Positions 23,221-34,361 of a DNA stretch of 64,000 nucleotides are shown here, in pieces. This DNA comes from Moniliella sp. 'wahieum'. Taxonomy: Eukaryota; Basidiomycota; Moniliellomycetes; Moniliellales; Moniliellaceae. The DNA lies in contig RSEE01000095.1 in NCBI GenBank assembly GCA_003971905.1, forward strand, positions 62,001-126,000, written 5' to 3'. A program made the position numbers and the translations under genes. How positions within the stretch are numbered: position 1 is the first letter of the stretch; every line of letters starts with the position of its first letter. The notes beneath the pieces were generated by a model that saw only the letters and a program-made list of their open reading frames with translations, did no database searches and had not been told where the DNA came from.

Positions 23221-25006
23221 TGTGCGTCTTCCTGGGCGTCTTCTCTCAGCACGTCAAAAATACGAGTCATGTTCAACGTTACCGGCGTTACGCGTTACGC
23301 GTTACGAGGCAACCCAGTAATCATGTATCAGTGCAATATCAGCATCAACACCACGCATCGCGCATCACGCATCGCCTCAAGCTACTTCGCCTTACTGTTG
23401 TGGTACAGAAGGGTACAAAAGGTACAGATCTCAGAGCGTTCAAACTGAATACTCAGACTGAGTAATTGAGTTCAGTACTCAACAACACTCAACGTTCAAC
23501 GTTGAATTGCTGGCAAAAAAAGCCACGTCGGAAATTTTGTCCTTCTCGGTCGGACTCGCACAGATAGTGGGTTGTGTTTGCACGCGTTGATGAGCGTTGT
23601 TCGTTAGCGGCCGGGCAGTGGGGGAAGGTCTGGAGAGAGAGGTTTGGTTGCCACAACACGAATAAGTCAAAGGTGAGGTCACCCGTGAGAGACCGAGGGA
23701 CGAGAGAGCCAAAAAGAATGCTTCGTCCGTCTTTGCAAACTATTACTACTGGTAGTAAAATTGCTTGCGTTTTTCTCTTTATAGTTTCTTAGTTTCGAGA
23801 TTTGAGATCTGAGATACGCCGCTGCCGTAGTCCTACGTACTCAGGCTGAGTTCATCGCTTCGACCGACACCTACGTACCTACTCCACACCCTTTCCAAAA
23901 GTCCACAACCAAGCTCCGATTGGTCCACGCTGTCCTGTTCCTACGTACACGTGCGCCTCGGTGTCTCAGACAAGCGTAATATAGCCCAACACGCTACACC
24001 ACGTTATACCACGCTACACCTGCTACACCATCCGGCCCCCAAGTTCTCTAATTATACTACCACCATCATCGTCATCCATCACATCCTACTTCGTTTCCCG
24101 TCTCTCGGGGGTGTTCGTGCATGCAGCAAAAGTAGGCCACAACAGGTCACAGCATTGGCGGTGGTGCCTGGTGGAGCATCTATCCGATTTCTTGCCTTGT
24201 CTTTTTATCGATTATCTCGCCCTTATCGATTACCTACCAGAATCCTGCTTTGGTCTTCAAGTTCAACATAGACGACATAACAAGGCCGTATAGTTCCCTC
24301 AGGGCCTCAGACCAGACCTGTGGCATGTGTGGCATGAGATGCATGAGAGGCCTATAAGCGCGGCCGGAGTGCGGCCTGAGCGCGGCCTGAACATCAGAAC
24401 GCGGCCTAGGTGTGGCTTGAGCGCATGAACCCGAGGCCCAACAGAAGCCAGCGGCTCCATCTTGAAGATCAAAGCTTATTGGCATCTGAGAGTAAGAATA
24501 GAGATACACCTATTTACCTATGTTGTTGATGAATGAGTTTGTGGCGTGCGTGTTGCATACAGGATTAATCATCGATTGAGTATGGATATTGGATGGTTCT
24601 CGGCCTTCGGGCTTTAATGGGCGGCTAGGCGCTAGGGGCTGTGGAAGTTGGGTGGCAGAAAGGGCAGCAGATCTACATAACTTATAGTTGCGCGTGCGCC
24701 CCGGTTCCGAAGTACGAGAGTGAGATGCATGGGACTGTGTAACACTGAGTACTGCGTACTGGTACTGTGACTGTACTCAAGGCTGGCTTAGCACTTAGCA
24801 GGGCATTTGGAAGATGGAGTTTCGATGCTTTCTTCGGCGCCGCCAGCCGTTTGCACTCGGGGCCGCACTTGGCCGCACATTGCTCCCTTTGAAACCGCGC
24901 ACGCAGGCGATCAATGATCGGTGCTTGACAAACTGCGTGACGCATGATGCATGACGCGTGACGAACAACCCAATTGGTGACTGGTGATTGATTAATGATT
25001 CACCGA

Positions 25007-25027
25007 TGATTAATGATTAATGATTGC
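25007..25027. repeat. Tandem TGATTAA units
   Basis: Two exact TGATTAA heptamers and a partial third (TGATTGC); another copy sits at 24986. TTAA member of the TGA + palindrome family. Confidence 0.9.
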
Positions 25028-25416
25028 AGCTAGACCTACATAGCATCCGCTTTAGCCACACTTGATAGAGTGGGCCGCGCTGTATATGCGCTTTTACCTG
25101 TTTTTACACGTTGCTAGGCACTATAGTTACCAACTGTTAGGCCCTGGTAGTATAGGCTCAAAACTGGAAGATGTGCCGCTACGTAGGAACTGGACAGAGG
25201 GTCGAGGGTTGTAGATGAAGCATTCTTGGCATATGGCAGCAGGTTCCTCCGCTACCGGCTACCGGCTACCGTTGCTCGTGTGGGCCGCCATATATGCAAC
25301 GGTTTGCGCAGTTCCCGCTTTAGCTGCTTGGCAGTGTCTCTGAAATTGCCACTCGTCACGCGTCAGGCCCCTTCGGCCTGAGCCTCAATTCTGAGCCTCA
25401 GGGGCCTGTCCTCTAC

Positions 25417-25448
25417 TTCAAGCTTCAAGCTTCAAGCTTCAAGCTTGA
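25417..25448. repeat. Tandem heptamer AGCTTCA x3 plus AGCTTGA
   Basis: The same unit as at 8403-8430; the final unit reads AGCTTGA, which turns the end into a longer palindrome. Confidence 0.95.
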
Positions 25449-27264
25449 TGAGCGCATTGAACTTCTTTTTGCCGTCCTTTTCGACCCGCGCTGGAATGTC
25501 TGTGCTGCGTTTGGTTGCTACTGTGGACAGCTTAGAAGGACTGCGCAGAGATAGAGGATCTTTCCACAAAATGCGGGAGGACGTGTGGCGCGTGACGTGT
25601 GAGATCTGAGATACGGCATTGCGCGCGATGGTTTGGAAGGAGTATGGATTAAAGATGTTTGCTGATGCATGATGTGGAGAGACGCCCAGAGGAGCTGTGT
25701 GGTGCCACCCGACACGGCACGGAACTGATGTACTGATGTACTGATAGAAGAAGTGGATTTTGTTGGATTGATTTTGTGGGTGCATATATCGATCGTGTGG
25801 ACCTCGGAGAGAAAGGCGGAGACGGTGGGGGAAAGTGTGGAATCCGCATGTGTACCCTGTACGCCTCCTCCGTATGTCACATGGCGCAGTGCCTTTGAAA
25901 GCGCATGAGCGTGCAAAAGGACATATGACAGGACTATCCCGACGCATTGCTTGACACATGACACATTGTGGCACTAAAATGACATGGACATGTGACATGA
26001 TGACACGTGGTGCGGAGGCAGTTATCACATGTCAATCTTAGGCGGCGCTCGTGGGGACGTGTGGACATGAGGCATGAGGTGCATGAGGCCGAGGCATAAT
26101 GCATGAAGCTTCAAGGTGAAAAGCAGATGGGGTTAAAGTGGGTCTGGATGTGTTGTATGTTCGCTGAACGCGTTGAACGTTGAACATGGAAAACTGTAGC
26201 GACGTCCTGGTCCACCTGGCTATGATAGAGACCGCAACAGCTGCTGAAGCTGGAGCGTTTAGGCCTTAGGACAGTAGCGTAGGCGATCGATTGCGGGCGA
26301 GAGATAGGCGTTGGTGGGAGCAAGACGAAGGCTACAGGAGAAGGCTATACATTGGTGGCTTACGCGGGTACGTGCGCAGCAGTCTTTGGAGCCCGCGGAG
26401 CCTCGGAAACAGTGAGGCCGGAAGTGCCCAGTGCCCGCGATGGGTGAAGCCAGTCACCAGCACCGTCGCAACAGAACACGGAGCACGTACTGTAACAAAA
26501 CGTGGGCCGGTGGGAGCTGGCTCAGCCTGAGCGCTGAGGCTGAGCAGCGTAAGAGTGACTAGTGAGCCCGTGGCGGCATCGGAAGGTCGTCGATGATCTT
26601 GATGATCGGTATCGATGCTGGTGTGGTTAGAATGGCAGGCGATAGGGGGAGGCGAGCGTGTGATTGAAGAACATGGTGTCCAGTATGTTCCGTACGCAGT
26701 CTCAGTACTCAGTGCCCTGTGCCCTGTGACCTTGAAGCTTGATGGTCGATGGTTGATGGTCGCTGATATGATGCATGGCATGCATGATGCGCCAAGGGCG
26801 GCAGCACATCCAGTGCGGGGGAAGTGCGCGCTGGTGCTGGCGGGGGCAAGGGGGCGGTGTGCGCGCTGGGTGGCGCCCAAATCTGTGATCGGAGGCGCAG
26901 GACCCTGGAGGCTTGACACGCGCGCCGTGCTGGGCCGAGCGGAGGATCCATGGTCGATGATCGATGAGGGTGAGCGCTGAGCAGGGCGTGGGTCGCCTGA
27001 GGCGTTGGAGGCGGAGCGGCGCAACCGTATCAGACCGTATCGACTATCCGAGACAGACGGGGGCAATGGGTCTTTTCATACTCTCCACGCGATGCCATCT
27101 ACGCCATGGGCGGCGCCGCTCTTGGGGGGGCCAGTCCGTCACCATTAATCCACGGCCCACAGCCCGCGCTTCTGCCCTTCTCCCCCTCCTCTTCTTCCCC
27201 CCGCCACCACCACCACTACCACGTCGCCCCCCCGCTTCTCCAATAGCTGCTGCTCTCCACGACG

Positions 27265-30200
27265 ATGCGCGTGCGTCGCACATCCAACAAGCCCGCCTCC
27301 GTCCCAGCACACAGCGTGTTTAGTCCCGCATTCATCCCCACCACTGCCGGCGCCCCGCCCGCCCCGTCCCCTGCCCTTGCCGCTCTTGAATCAGCCCGAG
27401 CCTATGCTGCAGAAGTGACTCCGTGGGAATTGGAACAGGGTGGTGCGTACAGTCTTCTCCCTCCCCCCTCCCGGAATGGCCCTAAGCTGACGACATAATC
27501 ACGGTTCCCCTAGGCATCTACCATCCATCCTCTTCGCCCTCTGGTATGCTCTCCTCTAGCACGCCTGCATCTGCACCCGCATCTGTACCCTCATCTGCCC
27601 CTGCGCACGCCTCACCCTTGAAGCGCCTTGACCAGCGCCGCTCTGACCGCCAAGGGTCTGCTCAGCTCTCCCCTGCAGGCTCTGCCCCGCCTGGCAAACG
27701 TTCCAGCCGCTTCGCTAGTCTACTCGGGCGGAGAGAGCGGATCAACTCGGCTACTAGCCTCACTACCCCAACTCCCCTCCAGCAGCCCATCTCCCCTTGC
27801 CTTACGCCCTCCCCAGCGCCCTCGACGTACCAATCGGGAAACTCTAATACCAGCTTCGACCTTGTCCCCAACCTCTCCACAGGCCGCCTGACACTTTCTC
27901 ACAGCGTGGACAACTCAACACTTGCGTCCTCCTCCGAGTGTGCGTCACTTAACAGCCATTCCCGCAGCCAAACCCATCTGGCCACATCTACATCCGAGCG
28001 TCAGCCCAGCAAGGTACTTGGTGGGGTACCCATCCAGTCTGTGCTGGATGTGCATGATGAGCCCGAGTGCCCCATTTGTCTCGAGGCTCTGTCACTTCGG
28101 CTCAAGGAGAGAGGCAACATGTCGTGCCCAACTGCGGTCATGCCGTGCACCACGACTGTTTTACCGCTGTCTATGGGGATCCCAAAACAGTGCTGGGCCG
28201 CACAAGAGCGAAGAGAGCGGGTTAGGTTGTTGCGCAAGCAATCCACTGGCCCTATGGCCGGTGATGACGAACTGCTGTGCCACGTGTGTCGCAAACAAAT
28301 TGTCCTCGGTGGAGAACGAACAACGATCTCCAAATCGGCTGCGCTAATGGGGTCGGTTCTTCCTTCTTCCCGCACATCTCTCTCCTCTGAAGCATCCTCC
28401 AGTCGCGCCCCCACCTCCGACCTCAATGGAGACGACAAGGTCGAGCCGGTGCGGATGGGGAAAACCATTATTCAACCTGAGCTGAGCGTGACAAGCGATT
28501 TCGCACCCATCTGTCGACGTGAACCTGGACCGGATGGACTGCAACGGCTCAACCTCCTCTTGACCGTATCTGTACCGGGAAGGAGGTCTGCGCACGAGTA
28601 TGGTCCGGGACCTGGCCGCACCCTCCAACGTCACGGGAGCAATGGACTCTCCAGCCGCCCGCTTAGCATTGCCTCCACCACCACCATTGCCGCATTGACC
28701 CACCGTGCCCCCCGTACCCCTCCACTACCAGCTGCGTCTCCCCTGACTCCAAGTCCAGAATGGACGAGTGTGTCGGAAGAGCACACCAAAAAGCTTTACG
28801 CGCTCCTTGAAGAGGGCAGTGATTCTCCGTTGCCGAGCCCTGCTGGACCGTCGCTAACGGGTGAAGCATTGCGCGACCAAGTCAAACTGGACATTAACGA
28901 GCGTATCGTTGATTGGAAAGGTCACCATCTTGAGCACTTTGGCGAACTGCACTACTTTGACACGCTGGACGTGTTCCAAGATACAACCGTGCGGCAATTG
29001 GGGTCTATTTGTTGAAGAAGCACTTTTGTGTACGCTCGAGGACAGGAGGAAGCGAGTGAGCAGATACTTGAGCGTTCCCCACTCACTCATGGACGATGCG
29101 CCACCTACTACCCCACCTTCGGTCCGCGCTCCCTCTGCACTTAAGCTCAAGGACGGATTTACCTCCGCCACATCCGCTCCGTCGTCAATACTTCTTCCCC
29201 TACCCAGCCCGCTCTGAGCATCAAAATGATTGACGATACTCTGTCTGACTTTGTGATGGTTTTCCATTCGGACCAGCAAGCTTACCTGTGGAAAAAACGT
29301 TTGGAGGCGTTGATTTATCACCTGCAAAACCCTGGTGAAAAAGTACCCCTTCGTGGACACGACCTTACGGGCGCACAGAGGAGATGATCTCTACCCCGGG
29401 TCATCATCCCCCTTGCTTCACCCCCACGGAATCGAGGACGATATCATGTCTCCTTCCCCTGACTCGCCAGGCAAAAACAGTATCGCTTATCTCGTGCCTC
29501 GTCGGGGGGGAAATCGGCAGCACTTTCCACCTCACGTTCCTTACCGCCTCCATCGCCTCAAACTGCTCTGCCACCCATCCCGCGCCCGACGGATCCATGG
29601 ACCGTTACGCCTTTGCTCCTGAAGTCCCACACGAGGCACCGAGTCTCTACCCCCACGCACCCATTGACTTGGTCTTTGTAATGGCCATCCCCTCTGCACA
29701 AGGAGGCTGGATCCCCAAGACGCACTCCAGCTCGGCATGCTCCGGTCTACGTTGCTCTTCCTTTTGGATACAGTAGGAGATAAGAGTAGGGTGAGCCTGG
29801 TTGTCTACCATCCCGCACTCTGCTCCGACGGTGGATTCATCGCCAAGACGCATCTGCTGCGCCCTGGCTTGCCCTCTAGTCGCGAGACGCTGATGGCCTT
29901 TTTGGACTTGCTGACCACAGCAACGGCTGACACGATGGGTGCGTATGCAGAGGACCTGACCCAGCTGGGGGGAACCTGCGATCGGATCGATACAGCTGCG
30001 GCGCTGAATGTGGGTCTGGACGTGATGCTACAGCGGACGAGCCGGAACCCCGTGTCGGCGATTTGATGGTGACGATTGTCCTACGGGACCGCGCCGTACG
30101 GCCATGGACCTCGTCTTGTCCCGTGCCGAGATGGCCAGCTGTCCTGTCCACTGTTTCGGCCTGGGCGCCGCGCACGATCCTAGCTCCCTCTGGCTGATTG

Positions 30201-31288
30201 CGTCCCACACCAAGGGCTCGTACACGTTTCTTCGACAGAGCTCGGAACTACGTGTCTGCCTCGCGGGGTGTGTAGGCTCGCTCCTTTCGACTGCCATGAC
30301 AGATGTGGTGCTGCGAATCCAATTGGCCTCCACGCCTATTTTTGCGCGCAAGCCCAAGCACAGTTCTTCCCACCTCGTCGACGAAGCAGGCAAGGTGATC
30401 GAGGTACCCTCGGGTTGATTGCCTATGGCCAAAAACGTGATGTCCTACTAGAACTCGTGTTTGACTTGATGAGGTGTACCAAAGTGTCCATACCAACTTG
30501 CCCTTGCACTTGCCCGACGTGGAGCTTAACGCGGCCGATGACTACCTCACCCAATTCGGCTTTGACCACAGCATTGCTCACCACGCCACAAGGCGGTGTG
30601 GACGTGGTGGAAGAAGTGGCAATCTTGACAGCCGATGTGGCCTACCGAGATCCGCAAACCCACCTCTCCGTCCCACATAGTCCCCCCGTACACTTCCACA
30701 CTGAAATGGACGCTGCGCGGCGCGATCCTACGCTGGGCTTGTCAGCCGCTCAAACTGCCGCGCTCGCCCATCCTGCCATTACGCGACGAACGATGGAAAC
30801 GCTCACTTCGGCTTAGTTACCAACTGCCTCCTGGTCGCCCAGCGCGACTTAAACCAAGCGTTTACCTTGTTGCAGAGCAACCGGCGTATGCTCGAGTCGG
30901 TCCTACATGCTCTCCCTGGCCATCGTACCTCTCCTTCACTTTGCACTGCGTCTGCGTTCTCCGCGGCTGAGTCCGACGGTGCGCGTCGCGCCTCCCCTCC
31001 CTCTACGAGGACGATGGCGAGGACGACCTCCTTGGCCCCTGGGACAAACGAGGGGCAGACGCTTTGGTAGCCATGTTGGAAACGTTGGACACGCTCTTGG
31101 CTGTTCTCGGGGCCGAAACTAAACGCCCCACAGGACGGTTCGAACGCGAAGGCCGTAAGTTGGCCGCTCAACAGGCCATGGTCTTGCGTTCGCAATGCGC
31201 TTGGTCCAGTCGCTCTAATCTCGAACATCTCTTGTTTGGCAACGACAATGGACCTGCCTTGGCGGCGCTGGCGTTGCTCCAACGCTAA
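27265..31288 (+). CDS. RING-H2 / PH / VWA protein, Ste5/Far1-like scaffold architecture (copy A)
   Basis: Exon 1 is 27265-27442 (MRVRRTSNKPASVPAHSVF), the intron is 27443-27513, then a long Ser/Pro-rich N-terminus. RING-H2 at about 28065-28290: CPICLEALSLRLK, then GERQHVVPNCGHAVHHDCF in a shifted frame, closing with CHVCRKQ. A PH domain at about 28880-29330 reads LDINERIVDWKGHHLEHFGE, GRIYLRHIRSVVNTSS and ends FHSDQQAYLWKKRLEALI. A VWA-like domain at about 29640-30300 starts YPHAPIDLVFVMAIPS and has LDTVGDKSRVSLVVYHPA. The end reads GNDNGPALAALALLQR. RING-PH-VWA in this order is the architecture of yeast Ste5 and Far1, which hold the pheromone MAP-kinase module or Cdc24 at the G beta-gamma complex; basidiomycete relatives are often named only by domains. 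Around nine frame changes of one base are needed. Paralogous to 40812-44975. Confidence 0.7.
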
Positions 31289-32194
31289 GGCATACGGTCA
31301 TCCGTCAATATCCACCGATATTCAATGCGCTCCATCACCCTCTTCATCGTGTCTTTTCGCACTGCATGAAGCTTGGAGATTGAAGCTTGAAACACTTGAA
31401 CAAGCTGGAACCCATACTTTAGATCGAACATACCGAATACCACTGACTTGGAAGACTCCTGTTATCGATGCCCTAACATCCCTTAGGCCTTCCCCGGTAG
31501 CGAGTACTACCCGGCCCTTAGATACTCCTAGATGAGACCGAAGGTAATGATAGTACCGCCCTATTAATTGGACCAGCGAGGGCCCTAGCACGCTGCTTCT
31601 TCTTCTCTATTGTGATGGAGTACGGTTTGCGAGCCGAAGACGCTAATGGCTGATTACTGATGGTCTGCAATGAAGCTTGAAGCTTGAAGGGCCCAGCGCT
31701 CCTAAGACGTCTGGCATTAGTTGTTGCACGCCGGACTCAGGCCGAGTTCTCAGACCTGGAGGTGGCGTCCTGCGTGGCCTCCTTTGCTCCGGTAGCAAGG
31801 AGGGCAGTTGAAGTAGGCCGGGCCAGCCCATGCCTTTCAGGACGCGAGTGTTCAGCCGCCGACATCAGTGTTCAGCCGCCGACATCGCCTGTGTCGACGA
31901 TAAATTGGATGTAAGTCCGACGGTGGTAAGGCTGGACTCGCAGCCCTTTTTGCCCCGTCCAACAGCGCTGGAGGTTTGCCACAATCTTTAATCCACGCCA
32001 ACCACTACAAATCACCCATCACGCGTCACGCACGGCGCATCACCCACCTCACATCACGCATCCGTCAAGCCGCCATCAATTGCACCAATATTCCACTCAA
32101 CGCTGGCAAGACTGCCGCTGTCAGTCAGGCAGAGGGGGGCCCATGCATCGATTTGATCACCCGCTGCCACCACCTATTTGGGCGTAACTTTGCC
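31289..32194. other. Intergenic
   Basis: 3' flank of the RING/PH/VWA gene and upstream region of the small CX9C gene. GAAGCTTGAAGCTTGAAG lies at 31673-31690 and TGTTCAGCCGCCGACATC is repeated at 31849-31887. No gene is seen. Confidence 0.5.
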
Positions 32195-32580
32195 ATGCGT
32201 CCCACGCCCGCCGTCGCCGTTGTGCGCGACCTGCAGCCCATCAAGAACTCGGCACCGCCGCTGCTCTTGCGGGGTACAGGTACGTCCCCTACCTCTTCTT
32301 CCTTTTCTCTGTCCCATGTCCCGTGTCCCATGTCCCATGTCACCCCCCCCCCCCAACTGCCAGTTGGGGGCCCCGAAGGCCCATCTGACCGTATGGCAAT
32401 GGCGTGTGCGTGCCTGCCTGTGCATGTGCATGTATCTGGTCTTTGCTTCTCTCCTCTCAGGCCCAAGCGTATGGCAACTGCATTCTGCGCTCGTACCAAA
32501 ATGTCGAGCAGGGCATGTGCGCGCGCGAGTTTGCTGCGTTCAAGCAATGTGTTCAGCAGGCCATGGGACGCGCGTGTAGA
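32195..32580 (+). CDS. Small CX9C protein, NDUFAF8-like (complex I assembly factor family)
   Basis: Exon 1 (from the ATG at 32195) reads MRPTPAVAVVRDLQPIKNSA and is followed by an intron of about 180 bp that ends at 32460. Exon 2 reads AQAYGNCILRSYQNVEQGMC followed by AREFAAFKQCVQQAMGRA. The spacing C...C then C-AREFAAFKQ-C matches the CX9C helix of NDUFAF8, whose human sequence also has CAREF at this point. These are small intermembrane-space proteins folded by the Mia40 pathway; NDUFAF8 assists complex I assembly. As read, the exon 1 length is out of phase with exon 2, so a base error or a different first exon is likely. A lost base near 32575 would give a short C-terminus ending in GRAW. 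Confidence 0.6.
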
Positions 32581-33118
32581 GAACCAAGATTGGTACTTGC
32601 TACCCCGAGGAACATACCCTCTCTTGGTACCTATTGCCATGTGGCTTCCCCCCAACCTACCCAACCTACCCAATCTACCCCACCCCACGCAGGCCACGCA
32701 GCTCAACCTCACCCGACTGAGTCCCTTGGTTCGCTTCCGTTTGCCCTAGCTCGGTGCGCGGAGCACGTCCAACGCGATGGGACTGCCAGTGCGGCCTGTG
32801 GGCAGATGTGGGATCTCTCCGGGACCTTAGCATCATTGTACGGGTTAGTCCAGTTGCGTTTGCGTTCTGCCCCCTTGCCCACTCTACTCCAAGCTCCCAC
32901 GATTGTACTTTGTATGGCCGCTTCGTATGTATGGCTTGCACCTCCATCGTTCGCTGGCCTGCTGGAACGTGCAGTCTCACCCCCCCCCTAAGCCTCTGCG
33001 GCCACGAGGAGCTCAGTCAGCTACGAGGACGAGAGGGAGGAGAGGACGAGGCGTTTCGCGGCTCGCAAGTAGACTACATTTGAGGCAGTGCACTTTCCCT
33101 TGTCGATTGTGGCTGGGG

Positions 33119-33178
33119 GCTAGTGGCTATTGGCTAGTGGCTAGTGGCTAGTGGCGAGTGGCTAGTGGCTAGTGGCTG
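33119..33178. repeat. Tandem TGGCTAG units
   Basis: TGGCTAG recurs about seven times with small variants (TGGCTAT, TGGCGAG). It is the CTAG palindrome with TGG spacer, the same 7-bp period as the TGA family. Confidence 0.92.
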
Positions 33179-33289
33179 GAACTGGTGCTAAGTTGCGGGT
33201 GGCAAGGGCGCAACAACTGGGGATGGGCGAGCGCGAGCGGAAGGCGTGCAGAGAAAAGTGCCCGTTTCAATTTCCATCTTTCGCTTGAA

Positions 33290-33490
33290 GCTTCAGGTGA
33301 CGGGGCTATGACGCATCTGGCGAGCGGGATGGATGGATGGATGGATGGATGGATGGATGGATGGATGGATGGATGGATGGATGGATGGATGGATGGGAAC
33401 AGAGAGGAGAGGCATGCTGGTGGCATGCGTTCGTTTGGGGGGGGCAAGGCTGGTGGGATGCGTGCAGCGGAGGGACGGGCGAGTGCTGTG
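33290..33490 (+). repeat. Dispersed repeat with GGAT core, copy B
   Basis: GGGGCTATGACGCATCTGGC, then GAGCGGGAT and a (GGAT)n run at 33327-33396, then GAGAGGCATGCTGGTGGCAT and GCGTTCGTTTGGGGG. It matches copy A on the opposite strand at 16215-16460; the microsatellite has expanded here. Confidence 0.8.
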
Positions 33491-34361
33491 GCGGAGCACC
33501 AAGTGGCGGGTCGATTGGGGGGTTGCAATGTTCAAGCTTGCTGTGCACTGTGCGTTGTGTAGTGTGCGCTGGGGGGGCTTGCAATTTCAATTTGGGTGTG
33601 TCGATCTGGCGGGATGCGTGACGGGTGATGCCCCGCATTTGGGCTGGGGTTGAGCTGACTGTGGGGGTGCGCACTGCTCCGCATCCTCAGCACCGCAGCA
33701 CTCGCCCGCCCTTTGTTCGGTTGTGGGCGCCCCCAAACGACCGCCACGAGCACTGACGTATGTCTGCATCCGAAACGCGTACCTATGCTGCCACACTGCT
33801 CGGGTGCGCCTCTGGTGTCTGTCTTGAGGCTGCCCCCCGCAGCTGTGCGGGGTGCTGCTGTTCAGTAGTACTACCTAGTACGCGGCCATTATACACAGGC
33901 ACTCATCACACTCAGTCTGTCAACACAGGTGGGACCACAGCGGCATGCAGCCCCAGATCGCATGCCATGCTATAAAGACCATCCCCATCCCAACAATGAT
34001 CAGCACCAGCATCCCTCTTCCCTCGCGTTGATACACTGCACGCGCCTCCTCCTCTTCGCTTCGCCTTCGCTTCCTCTTCGCTTCCCCAGCACTTCCTCAG
34101 CTCTCCGTGCCCTTGTGGCCTCAACCCCACTGCCTCTCCGCCTAGGCACCCCACTGCGCGCCTCGGCCCTCAGCACGCCGCCGCCCCTCTCGATCGTTAT
34201 TATTGGCGCAGCACCTCTGTTTTCTTCATCATCTGCATCCACTCAGCATCCATATCCGCATCGCTACTCTCATCTCTCCTGCGCCATCCTCAGTACCATC
34301 ATCCCTGTACTCTTCACACTCAACCACCCCCTCCTCCCATATCATCATCCGGTCCCGCGCC

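Larger units (their letters stand above)
22714..27264. other. Gene-poor intergenic region
   Basis: About 4.5 kb with no supportable gene. It contains many units of the TGA + palindrome family: TCAAGC near 22802, TTACCGG at 23197-23220, TTACGCG at 23286-23305, TTCAACG at 23487-23505, TGATTAA at 25007-25027 and TCAAGCT at 25417-25448. Open frames of up to about 240 codons occur on the minus strand at 25430-27066; they show no family signature and pass through the repeats. The final 250 bases are C/T-rich and precede the RING/PH/VWA gene. Confidence 0.55.
32581..34361. other. Intergenic with repeats
   Basis: No gene is seen. It holds the GGCTAGT micro-repeat (33119-33178), dispersed repeat copy B with its GGAT microsatellite (33290-33490), and a C/T-rich leader before the phosphatase ATG at 34362. 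Confidence 0.5.

Noticed and set aside
26332..27066. 244-codon minus-strand frame
   Set aside because: Low-complexity Ser/Pro/Arg composition in repeat-rich upstream DNA of the RING/PH/VWA gene; no domain or splice support.
34000..34360. Open frames upstream of the Pps1 copy B ATG as an N-terminal extension
   Set aside because: The segment is C/T-rich leader sequence; the ATG at 34362 has a good context (CGCGCCATGTC) and the coding character changes there.
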